Shown one piece after another: positions 1 through 5,682 of a stretch of 8,449 bases of DNA. Made by a program: the position numbers and the translations under genes. Position 1 is the first letter of the stretch; every line of letters starts with the position of its first letter. The DNA lies in the NCBI GenBank assembly GCA_012799265.1, contig JAAZLP010000309.1, forward strand, positions 1 to 8,449. Reading direction: 5' to 3'. Origin of the DNA: Phyllobacteriaceae bacterium. GTDB lineage: Bacteria; Pseudomonadota; Alphaproteobacteria; Rhizobiales; Devosiaceae. The notes below the pieces were generated by a model that saw nothing but the letters and a program-made list of their open reading frames with translations, ran no database searches and was not told the DNA's origin.

Positions 1-153
1 CGGCAACAGATCATTGCGCCGACTTGCCGAGGCCCCAATGGCGGTCAGCTTCTTGTGCGTGGTTCGCCGGGTCTTGGAACGCTGCTGCAGGGCAGGGGCT
101 ATACCATCGTGCCGCTCAATGCGGCTGCCCTTGCTGGATGAGGCTTTTCTCAT
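1..153 (-). CDS. 5' end of an unrecognised gene, cut by the left edge
   Basis: An open frame starts at the ATG read from 153 down to 151 on the minus strand and runs 51 codons without a stop to the window edge. A good ribosome binding site, AAGGAAG (161-167 on the plus strand as CTTCCTT), lies 7 bases upstream. The visible N-terminus (MRKASSSKGSRIERHDG...) is rich in Lys, Arg and Ser, with a basic stretch RSKTRRTTHKK around residues 26-36. I do not recognise the family; a basic N-terminus would suit a nucleic-acid-binding protein but does not prove it. An imperfect inverted repeat (TGTTGG 167-172 and CCAACA 183-188) overlaps the ribosome binding site, and a strong hairpin lies further upstream at 229-253. 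Plus-strand open frames over the same bases lack a ribosome binding site. The call rests only on start context and open frame. Confidence 0.35.
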   Translation of the reverse strand, partial: MRKASSSKGSRIERHDGIAPALQQRSKTRRTTHKKLTAIGASASRRNDLLP

Positions 154-228
154 TTTTGATCTTCCTTGTTGGCGCTACGCCACCAACAGGGGAAGATGCC
201 AATCGAAACAGGGTCATCACGCATGCCA

Positions 229-253
229 CATTGGGTTCCATGAGAACCCAATG
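229..253. repeat. Perfect 10-bp inverted repeat (hairpin)
   Basis: CATTGGGTTC at 229-238 is matched exactly by GAACCCAATG at 244-253, with a 5-base loop, CATGA. There is no T-run directly after either arm, so it does not look like a simple intrinsic terminator on either strand. It lies 76 bases upstream of the start codon of the minus-strand gene at the left edge and could be an operator or leader structure for that gene. The symmetry is seen directly; the function is inferred. Confidence 0.65.
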
Positions 254-408
254 CTGCCCAGCGCGACTGACTCTGCCCTCCTTGGCTTCAGCTCGCTCGT
301 ACAACTTCCGCCCGCAGGCAGTCGTTACAGCAGAGGCTGAGCCAAATCATTTATTCGTGCAAGGCCTAAAAGACGACTGGTCTAAATGCTGTACCAGGGC
401 CTTGGGGA

Positions 409-566
409 AGGGATTGTTCCCTGATATTCCCTGTTCGGATCGTTAGAAATTCCCGTGACCGCAGAGAAATAATTCATGAACTCAGTGAGTTACTCGGTAT
501 TCGGAAGCGCTGCGTGCGAGACCGATAGTCAGCTTCCCTGATAAAATCCCTGTTTTCAGGGAAGCT
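409..566. repeat. Cluster of TTCCCTG / CAGGGAA direct and inverted repeats
   Basis: TTCCCTGATA followed by TTCCCTGTT occurs at 417-435. A near copy, TTCCCTGATA then AAA then TCCCTGTT, occurs at 534-554, so a two-part module appears twice, 117 bases apart. The second copy sits inside a perfect inverted repeat: AGCTTCCCTG at 531-540 and CAGGGAAGCT at 557-566, with a 16-base loop that may add an AAAA/TTTT stem. The first copy has a short hairpin, AGGGA (409-413) with TCCCT (418-422). I have the impression that such repeats recur in intergenic DNA of alphaproteobacteria, but I could not check it. Confidence 0.6.
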
Positions 567-734
567 AAAATGTGAGACGGGTTCGCACCAGACTGCGTCC
601 ACAGCCATTTCCAGCTATGATGGCCGTCTCGCGGTTTTACGCCTCGATCCCATCGGGATGAGATTCGCGCGGCCTTTCTCGTTCCGCCAGCTTCCGGCGA
701 TGTAGGACCGAGCAACCCGATTCCCACTGGATAT

Positions 735-749
735 GTCCGCGTTGTGGAC
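735..749. promoter_or_regulatory. Putative IclR/MhpR-type operator, site 1 (CMD promoter)
   Basis: GTCCGC-GTT-GTGGAC is a 15-bp palindrome with one mismatched pair. It shares its 6-3-6 form and arms with the perfect sites at 5591-5605 and 6710-6724, and all three are preceded by T and followed by G. It ends 76 bases before the CMD start codon, almost the same distance as in the divergent region (72 and 77). The likely ligand is the IclR-family protein encoded at 1359-2162. Confidence 0.55.
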
Positions 750-785
750 GGGACTGGCGGTCGTGTGGGTGCTGCGCGAGGGCTA

Positions 786-791
786 CATTAT
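786..791 (+). promoter_or_regulatory. Candidate -10 element for the CMD gene
   Basis: CATTAT matches four of six positions of the sigma-70 -10 consensus. There is no clear -35 box 17 bases upstream. A transcript starting about 7 bases further on, near 798, would place the centre of the palindrome at 735-749 near -56, which is where an activator of the MhpR type would be expected. This is weak positional evidence only. Confidence 0.25.
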
Positions 792-825
792 GGTTCCGCA
801 CGACGTGTGACCGCAGGAACGCGCT

Positions 826-1362
826 ATGAAGTCTACGCCTTGTCCACCGCTGTCTGATGCAGAATGGCCCGAGGAGATTGCCGATCTTCGATTCGGCTTC
901 GCAGGGGCGCTCAATGTCTATCGCACCATGGCGCATCATCCGGCGCTGCTGCTGGCTTGGGCACCGCTGCGCCAGCATGTGGTCAAGGACACGTCGCTCG
1001 GGCTGGAGCGCTCGGAGGTCGTGATCCTGCGCACCGGTGTGCGGCTGGGGTCAGACTATGAGTGGGCGCATCATGTGAGCCGGGCGCGGGCGCTGGGCTT
1101 TTCGGATGAGCGGATCGCGGCGCTGCGTGGCCAGCCTGAGGGAGAGGACGGCTTGATCGTGCGCGCAGTGGATGCGCTGATCGACGAGAAGCGCCTTTCC
1201 GAGGCACTCAAGCAGGAACTTGAACCGGTGATCGGCGTGCACGGGATCATCGACCTCATTGCGACTGTCGGGTTCTACTCCGTACTCGGCTATCTGCTGA
1301 TGACCTATGAGACGCCGATCGACGACAATATCGCTGCGGAAATGGCCGCCCGGCCGCTTTAG
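826..1362 (+). CDS. Carboxymuconolactone decarboxylase (CMD) family protein
   Basis: This 178-residue protein has the CMD/AhpD-like helical fold signature: RSEVVILRTGVRLGSDYEWAH at about residues 62-82, followed by a segment ending GFSDERIAAL (91-100). The DYEWAHH element (77-83) belongs to the subgroup that lacks the CxxC pair; the only cysteine is Cys6, so AhpD-type peroxidase chemistry is unlikely. Members are common in aromatic-catabolism clusters, but few have a proven reaction, and decarboxylation of a lactone or muconate-like intermediate is only a possibility. The start is supported by AGGAA at 815-819, 6 bases upstream. Its promoter region carries operator-like site 1, which links it to the rest of the locus although it is transcribed towards the catabolic operon. 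Its TAG stop overlaps the stop codon of the convergent regulator gene, leaving no room for a terminator between them. Confidence 0.8.
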   Translation: MKSTPCPPLSDAEWPEEIADLRFGFAGALNVYRTMAHHPALLLAWAPLRQHVVKDTSLGLERSEVVILRTGVRLGSDYEWAHHVSRARALGFSDERIAALRGQPEGEDGLIVRAVDALIDEKRLSEALKQELEPVIGVHGIIDLIATVGFYSVLGYLLMTYETPIDDNIAAEMAARPL

Positions 1363-2162
1363 TGCGGCAGCGTTTCCGCGATTTTTGACGCCACTTCGAG
1401 GACGTGGGGCGCCAGCGTCTCGAGCGCCTTGGGCGTGCTCATGGCCGAGCGGATCCAGATGACCGAGACCGTGCCGACGATGCCGGTAGGCGTCTGGACC
1501 GGCACGGCGAGGGACGAGGTTTGCGGGCGGAATTCGCCTGCATCGCGCAGGGCAATGCCGCGCGAGCGGGTATCGGCCAGCATGCGATCCAGCCAGGCCG
1601 GTTCGAGGAAGGGATAATCCGCCGGATCGCCAAGGCGGCGCAGGTGGTCGAGGATGGCGCGGCGCTCAATCTCCGGACAGAAGGCAAGATAGGCGCGGCC
1701 CGCCGAGGTGCGCAGCACCGGCATGCGATAGCCGATCATGGCGCGGTCAATGGAGAGCGGCGAGCGGCCGTGGGTCGTTTCCTGAATGACCATGGCGGCA
1801 TTGTCATAGACGCTGAGATCTAGCGGCCAGACCAGACGCGAGCTGAATTCGGCAAAGAGCGGGCCGGCCGCCTGGCAAAGCTCGGACTGCAGCGCATAGC
1901 CATCGCCGAGAGAAGCGGCGAGGCGGGTGACACGCACGAGATTGGAGCTGGAGGAAAAGGCTACGTAGCCGGCTTCTTCGAGCGTTTCGAGCAGGCGGTA
2001 GACTGTGGGGCGGGGGATGTCGAGCGCCTTGGCGATTTCGCCGGGGCGGCATTCGCCAGATGCGTTGATATGGCGCAAAATGGCAAGTCCGCGCGTGAGG
2101 GCACGCACGGACTCCGCTTTTCGGGAGCTCTTCTCAGCCTCGGTCATGGCCTGTTCTGTCAT
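1359..2162 (-). CDS. IclR-family transcriptional regulator, MhpR-like
   Basis: The protein has 267 residues from the ATG at 2162. An N-terminal winged helix-turn-helix spans about 19-80 (RPGEIAKALDIPRPTVYRLL, 39-58, then LEEAGYV). An IclR effector-binding domain follows, with VWPLDLSVYD (111-120), TSAGRAYLAF (152-161) and SLAVPV (217-222). From memory, the stretch VWPLDLSVYDN...QETTHGRSPLS...RAMIGYRMPVL closely resembles E. coli MhpR, the activator of 3-(3-hydroxyphenyl)propionate catabolism, so an aromatic effector and an activator role are plausible. The frame stays open upstream to 2297, but that would overlap the FAH-family gene; the ATG at 2162 leaves a 22-base gap. No strong ribosome binding site is seen, and ATG 2147 is an alternative start. 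As the last gene of the operon it is probably cotranscribed with it, giving feedback on its own level. The three palindromes are its likely targets. Confidence 0.88.
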   Translation of the reverse strand: MTEQAMTEAEKSSRKAESVRALTRGLAILRHINASGECRPGEIAKALDIPRPTVYRLLETLEEAGYVAFSSSSNLVRVTRLAASLGDGYALQSELCQAAGPLFAEFSSRLVWPLDLSVYDNAAMVIQETTHGRSPLSIDRAMIGYRMPVLRTSAGRAYLAFCPEIERRAILDHLRRLGDPADYPFLEPAWLDRMLADTRSRGIALRDAGEFRPQTSSLAVPVQTPTGIVGTVSVIWIRSAMSTPKALETLAPHVLEVASKIAETLPH

Positions 2163-2184
2163 GGCCGAAGGCAGAGTTAAAGGC

Positions 2185-3027
2185 TCATTTCTCGGCAACA
2201 ACTGGATTTGAAAGCGTGCCGATGCCCGAGATTTCGACTTCGCAGACGTCGCCATCGCGCATCCAGAGCGGCGGATTGCGGCGGGCGCCAACGCCACCCG
2301 GGGTACCGGTGACGATGACGTCGCCCGGCAGCAGCGGCAGGATGGTCGAGGAATAGGCGATCAGGCGCTGGATCGAGGTGATCAGCAGCGAGAGGTCCGT
2401 GTCCTGAACGACCTGACCGTTGAGGCGGGTCTGCAGGTGCAGCTTGGAGGGATCCGGGATTTCGTCGGTGGTGACCATCCAGGGGCCGAAAGCGCCGGTG
2501 CCAGCAAAGGTCTTGCCCGGCATGAACTGGTGGGTGTGCTTCTGCCAGTCGCGGACCGAACCGTCATTGTAGCAGGCGTAGCCGGCGACATAGTCGAGCG
2601 CGTTTTCTTCCGAAATACGGCGGCCTTCCTTGCCGATGATGACGGCGAGTTCGCCTTCATAATCGAACTGGTCGGATTCGAGCGGCTTGATCAGGGCTTC
2701 GCCGTGGCCGATCTGGCTGCCGGCATAGCGGGCAAAGAGCACCGGCTGGACGGATTCTTCGCGACCGGTTTCCTGGATATGGGCGTGGTAGTTGAGGCCG
2801 ACGCAGATGATCTTGTCCGGGTTCGGGATGACCGGGGCCAGGGTCACGGCGTCGAGGCCGAAATCAGCAGCTTCGGCAGCGAAAGCGCCAGCGCGGGCAA
2901 GGCCGTCGGCGGCCAGGAAGTCGCGCAGGGTCGGTTCGCTGACGCGCTTGCCCAGATCGATGATGCCGGCATCGGTGACGATGCCGTAGCTCGCCTTACC
3001 GTCGCGGATGAAGGAGGTCAGTTTCAT
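2185..3027 (-). CDS. Fumarylacetoacetate hydrolase (FAH) family enzyme
   Basis: The protein has 280 residues, normal for bacterial FAH-family hydrolases and hydratases. A small N-terminal domain (1-65) precedes the FAH core. Metal-site residues are visible: Glu124 and Glu126 in DYEGELAVI and Asp155 in YNDGSVRD. Other family motifs are GLNYHAH (78-84), PGKTF with Lys172, and VTGTPGGVGARRNPP (239-253). The family cleaves or hydrates acylpyruvate-like compounds using Mg2+ or Mn2+. In this operon it most likely acts on the ring-fission product of the extradiol dioxygenase or on a later 2-oxo acid; the exact reaction (C-C hydrolysis, hydration, decarboxylation or isomerisation) cannot be read from sequence. 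AAGG at 3037-3040 (complement) overlaps the stop codon of the upstream hydroxylase gene, and the intergenic gap is 11 bases, consistent with translational coupling. Confidence 0.88.
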   Translation of the reverse strand: MKLTSFIRDGKASYGIVTDAGIIDLGKRVSEPTLRDFLAADGLARAGAFAAEAADFGLDAVTLAPVIPNPDKIICVGLNYHAHIQETGREESVQPVLFARYAGSQIGHGEALIKPLESDQFDYEGELAVIIGKEGRRISEENALDYVAGYACYNDGSVRDWQKHTHQFMPGKTFAGTGAFGPWMVTTDEIPDPSKLHLQTRLNGQVVQDTDLSLLITSIQRLIAYSSTILPLLPGDVIVTGTPGGVGARRNPPLWMRDGDVCEVEISGIGTLSNPVVAEK

Positions 3028-3038
3028 GGAGGTCTACC

Positions 3039-4529
3039 TTAATTCTGCAGGGAGATCGGTTGGGAAGGAATGAGGGCGACGAGCGCGTCCAGCTCTTCAG
3101 CAGTGTCAGCAGCGCCCAAGGTATAGCGGTCCGGCCGCAGAACGGCAGCCTTGGCGCCGATGCGAGCGAGATGTTTTGCGGCGTCCGGGGCGCTTTCCTC
3201 GGTGAGAAGAACGGCGCTTGCCGGGATGGTGACGCCATCGGCAATCGCCTTTTCTGCGACGACGACGAAGCGGTGCGCGTGCTCGCGATCGCTGAGGCGA
3301 CCGTCAGCAAGCGTCGGCTGACCAAAGAGACGGCCTGCCTTTTCGCCCTTGCCCAGGCCTTCGCCAAGCGGGGGCGCAATGGATTCCATGCGCGCGGTGC
3401 CGTTGCCGGTCGGTAGGGCTGCGCGCAGCGCAGCTTCGGTGCCGACGGTGTTGATCAGGCCGCCGAGACGCACTGCGGTGGTGATATATTCACGCGCATT
3501 GGGCTTGCGTTCGCTCTCATAGCTGTCGAGCAGGGCTTCGGCGGCCTCGCCGGTGACCTTGCCCTGGCAGACCAGCGCGAGCTTCCAATAGAGATTGGCG
3601 ACGTCGCGGATACCGGCGCACATGCCCTGACCCATGAAGGGCGGGGTCTGGTGGCAGGAGTCGCCGGCCAGAAGCAGACGGCCCTTGCGCCATTCATTGG
3701 CGACAAGCGAGTGGAAGACATAGACCGCCGCACGTTCGAGCGTTGCCTCCTCGGGCTTGAGCCAATCGGAGAGCAGTTCCCAGACGCGTTCGGGTTTGAC
3801 GATCTCGACCGCGTCTTCTTCGGGGCGCACGGTGAGCTCCCAGCGGCGGCGCAGGCCTGGGCCGCGAACATAGGTGGAGGGACGCTCCGGCACGCAGTAC
3901 TGGATCGAATGATCGCCCAGTTCCGGCTTTTCCTGGTTGAGGATGACGTCCACGACCAGCCAGCGCTCATGGAATTTATAGTCTTCCATGCCGGTTTCGA
4001 TGTAGCGACGGACCGTCGAGCGGGCGCCGTCGCAGCCAACGACATACTTGGCCTGGACGCGCTCGACCTTGCCGCAGCTCATATCTTCAAAGCGCAGTTC
4101 GACATGGTCGCCGCGGTCATCGATATGGAAGGCTTCGCAGCGATTGCGCACTTCGACAGTAGACCGCTGGGCGAGATCCTGACGCAGGATCTTTTCGAGA
4201 TCGGGCTGGTGGAAACGGAAGTTCGAACGCCAGCCATGCGGGCCGATTTCCTGGGGGCGCGGCCAATCGAGCAGAAGATTGCCCGCGCCATCGACAAAGC
4301 GCATGCCCGGATGGGCGGCGGTCAGCGGCTCGATCTTCTCGGCAATGCCGATCCACTGGAAAACGCGCATTACCTCGGCGTCGAAGTGCACGGCGCGGGG
4401 CAGGTGATATGCAGCGGCTTCGCGTTCCAGAACCAGAACGCTGAGGCCGCACTGGCCAAGCAAATGGGCGAGCGAAGCACCCACCGGCCCATAGCCGATG
4501 ATCACGACGTCATAATTTTTCATGGTCAT
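3039..4529 (-). CDS. FAD-dependent aromatic hydroxylase, MhpA-like class A flavoprotein monooxygenase
   Basis: The protein has 496 residues and all three fingerprints of single-component class A flavin hydroxylases: the GYGPVG Rossmann loop at 12-17 ending in LEREA, the DG motif at 163-175 (VVGCDGARSTVRR, Asp167-Gly168), and the GD motif LLLAGDSCHQTPPFMGQGM at 285-303 with GIRDVANLYWKL after it. The C-terminal stretch ending AVLRPDRYTLG fits the thioredoxin-like tail of the phenol hydroxylase/MhpA group. It is somewhat shorter than E. coli MhpA (about 550). Expected reaction: NAD(P)H- and O2-dependent hydroxylation of a phenol next to an existing hydroxyl, giving the diphenol for the dioxygenase encoded just upstream (8-base gap). 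It begins Met-Thr-Met, so the start may be 4529 or 4523. The ribosome binding site is weak (GAG in ACGAGAAAA). The side chain it accepts is unknown. Confidence 0.9.
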   Translation of the reverse strand: MTMKNYDVVIIGYGPVGASLAHLLGQCGLSVLVLEREAAAYHLPRAVHFDAEVMRVFQWIGIAEKIEPLTAAHPGMRFVDGAGNLLLDWPRPQEIGPHGWRSNFRFHQPDLEKILRQDLAQRSTVEVRNRCEAFHIDDRGDHVELRFEDMSCGKVERVQAKYVVGCDGARSTVRRYIETGMEDYKFHERWLVVDVILNQEKPELGDHSIQYCVPERPSTYVRGPGLRRRWELTVRPEEDAVEIVKPERVWELLSDWLKPEEATLERAAVYVFHSLVANEWRKGRLLLAGDSCHQTPPFMGQGMCAGIRDVANLYWKLALVCQGKVTGEAAEALLDSYESERKPNAREYITTAVRLGGLINTVGTEAALRAALPTGNGTARMESIAPPLGEGLGKGEKAGRLFGQPTLADGRLSDREHAHRFVVVAEKAIADGVTIPASAVLLTEESAPDAAKHLARIGAKAAVLRPDRYTLGAADTAEELDALVALIPSQPISLQN

Positions 4530-4537
4530 TTTTCTCG

Positions 4538-5518
4538 TTAGGTTCCGCGCTTGGCGAGCTCGCCGAACAGCCAGGGGCAGTCGGCGACCGGGGGGGCACG
4601 CACGCCGCGGGCGGCGGCGTCGAGACGCATTTCGCGCAGGCGTTTACGGCCGCCTTCCTCGGTCAGATAGAGCCGCTCATGGCCCCAGAAGCTCGGACCG
4701 TCATGGGTTTCATGCGGCTCCCAGGTTTCAGGGTCGATGAGGCGCCCGCCCCAGCCGTTTTCGACAAAGAAGCCGGACGGGGTATTGGCGTAGAAGGAGG
4801 TCATGTAGTCGTTGGTGTGACGGCCCAGTGTATAGGCGATGCCGTCTTCTTCGAGCTGGGCCAGATCATAGCCCTGACCGATGTCGTCGAGGTTCTGATA
4901 TTCCACCATGAAGTGGTGGAAGCCCGCATTGCCCGAGCCCACCATAGCAAAGGAATGGTGGCGGTCATTGAGGTGGAAGAAGTAGAGCCCATAGGGCTTG
5001 AGTCCATAATCGGAGACGCGGAATTCGAGCACGTCGCGATAGAAGGGCATCATGATGTCGATGTCCTTCACATGCAGCACGGCATGGCCCATGCCGAGCG
5101 GGCCGGTCTTGAAGCCGTCGATGGGGCGGCCCGGCTTGAAGGGGTCGCTGGCGAGCATGGGCGAATAGACCAGCTCAACGCGGTTTCCCATGGGGTCGAG
5201 GAACCAGATCATGTCGGTGACGAAGCGGCGATCGGCCAGCATGCCGGCGCCCGAATGGGGCTCGTAGCCAGCCGCTTCGAGCTTGGCGGCAAAATATTGC
5301 AGGTCTTCGCGCGTATCGACTTCAAAGCCGAGGAAGGCCAGCGTGTCGCCCGGTTCATTGGACACCAGCAGACGCTGCATCCGGTCGTCCATGCGGAAGG
5401 CAAGCGCAGTCGATCCGCGATCGATCTTCTGCATCCCCAATATACGTCCGGCAAAATCCGACCAGTCTTCTAGCTTGTCAGAGCGTATGCCGAGATATGC
5501 CAAAGCGTTGATGGCCAT
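4538..5518 (-). CDS. Type I (VOC-fold) extradiol ring-cleavage dioxygenase, BphC-like
   Basis: The protein has 326 residues and two vicinal-oxygen-chelate domains (about 5-118 and 142-262). The 2-His-1-Glu Fe(II) site is intact: His145 in LGMGHAVLHV, His202 in FHHFMVE, and Glu253 in FFVENGWGGRL. Active-site residues known from BphC are also present: His188 in FFHLNDRHHSFAMVG, His234 in LGRHTNDYMTSFY, and Tyr243. The enzyme should cleave a catechol-type ring next to the hydroxyls (meta cleavage). A tail of about 60 residues with WGHERL (278-283) makes it longer than typical BphC (about 290-300). As first gene of the operon it has a good ribosome binding site (AGGGAG, complement of 5525-5530) and lies 72 bases from operator-like site 2. 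The bulky-substrate subgroup (biphenyl, steroid, flavonoid) is likely; the exact substrate is not determinable. Confidence 0.92.
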   Translation of the reverse strand: MAINALAYLGIRSDKLEDWSDFAGRILGMQKIDRGSTALAFRMDDRMQRLLVSNEPGDTLAFLGFEVDTREDLQYFAAKLEAAGYEPHSGAGMLADRRFVTDMIWFLDPMGNRVELVYSPMLASDPFKPGRPIDGFKTGPLGMGHAVLHVKDIDIMMPFYRDVLEFRVSDYGLKPYGLYFFHLNDRHHSFAMVGSGNAGFHHFMVEYQNLDDIGQGYDLAQLEEDGIAYTLGRHTNDYMTSFYANTPSGFFVENGWGGRLIDPETWEPHETHDGPSFWGHERLYLTEEGGRKRLREMRLDAAARGVRAPPVADCPWLFGELAKRGT

Positions 5519-5545
5519 TGACGTCTCCCTCGCTGAATTTCGTCA

Positions 5546-5551
5546 ACATTA
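5546..5551 (-). promoter_or_regulatory. Candidate -10 element for the catabolic operon
   Basis: Read on the minus strand, TAATGT matches four of six -10 positions and has no recognisable -35 box 17 bases upstream, as expected for an activator-dependent promoter. Transcription from about 5539 would give a 5' leader of about 20 bases and place the centre of palindrome site 2 (5598) near -59. An alternative pair, TTGAGT (complement of 5616-5621) and TATGCG (complement of 5594-5599) with a 16-base spacer, would put the palindrome over the promoter and imply repression. The sequence does not decide between them. Confidence 0.3.
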
Positions 5552-5590
5552 GGGGAGGGTCTCAAACGCTCCGACTGTGCGTCTGATTTT

Positions 5591-5605
5591 GTCCGCATAG
5601 CGGAC
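5591..5605. promoter_or_regulatory. Putative IclR/MhpR-type operator, site 2 (divergent promoter region)
   Basis: GTCCGC-ATA-GCGGAC is a perfect 15-bp palindrome near the middle of the 164-base region between the divergent extradiol dioxygenase and alpha/beta hydrolase genes. It lies 72 bases from one start codon and 77 from the other, so one bound regulator could serve both promoters. The same arms occur at 735-749 and 6710-6724. Size and form fit IclR-family operators. From memory, the E. coli MhpR site has the same 6-3-6 architecture with different arms. Confidence 0.7.
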
Positions 5606-5668
5606 GCGTTTCCGTACTCAACTTGGTTCTGGCGCTCCTTGTGGTCTTGAAGCCTTGGCGCAGGAAAC

Positions 5669-5674
5669 AAGGAG
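5669..5674 (+). promoter_or_regulatory. Ribosome binding site that decides the alpha/beta hydrolase start
   Basis: AAGGAG lies 8 bases before the ATG at 5683. The frame is open further upstream to 5623, but nothing comparable precedes that start, so 5683 is chosen and the extra 20 codons are rejected. Confidence 0.75.
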
Positions 5675-5682
5675 ATTTGGCC

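Larger units (their letters stand above)
154..825. other. Long intergenic region with no convincing gene
   Basis: No frame here gives a protein that I recognise or that has a convincing start. The part up to about 620 is visibly richer in A and T than the gene-dense DNA to the right. It contains a perfect 10-bp hairpin at 229-253 and a group of TTCCCTG/CAGGGAA repeats at 409-566. The right part (about 620-825) is the leader of the CMD-family gene and carries a near-perfect copy of the locus-wide palindrome at 735-749. The left half could be a remnant of inserted or decayed DNA, but no transposase fragment is readable. Confidence 0.6.

Noticed and set aside
24..446. 140-codon plus-strand open frame
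   Set aside because: It has no ribosome binding site, uses a weak start, shows no domain, and runs through the hairpin and repeat region; the minus-strand start at 153 has better context.
482..978. Minus-strand open frames of 81 and 113 codons
   Set aside because: They cross the repeat cluster, the operator site and the start of the CMD gene, with no recognisable product.
2163..2297. Upstream extension of the regulator by 45 codons
   Set aside because: It would overlap the 3' end of the FAH-family gene, and its residues do not look like an IclR N-terminus; the ATG at 2162 gives the normal family length.
2437..3042. 201-codon plus-strand open frame
   Set aside because: It is the antisense shadow of the FAH-family gene and has no recognisable product or ribosome binding site.
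3651..4541. 296-codon plus-strand open frame
   Set aside because: It is the antisense shadow of the FAD hydroxylase, which has all three flavoprotein fingerprints.
4679..5473. 264-codon plus-strand open frame
   Set aside because: It is the antisense shadow of the extradiol dioxygenase, whose metal ligands are all present on the other strand.
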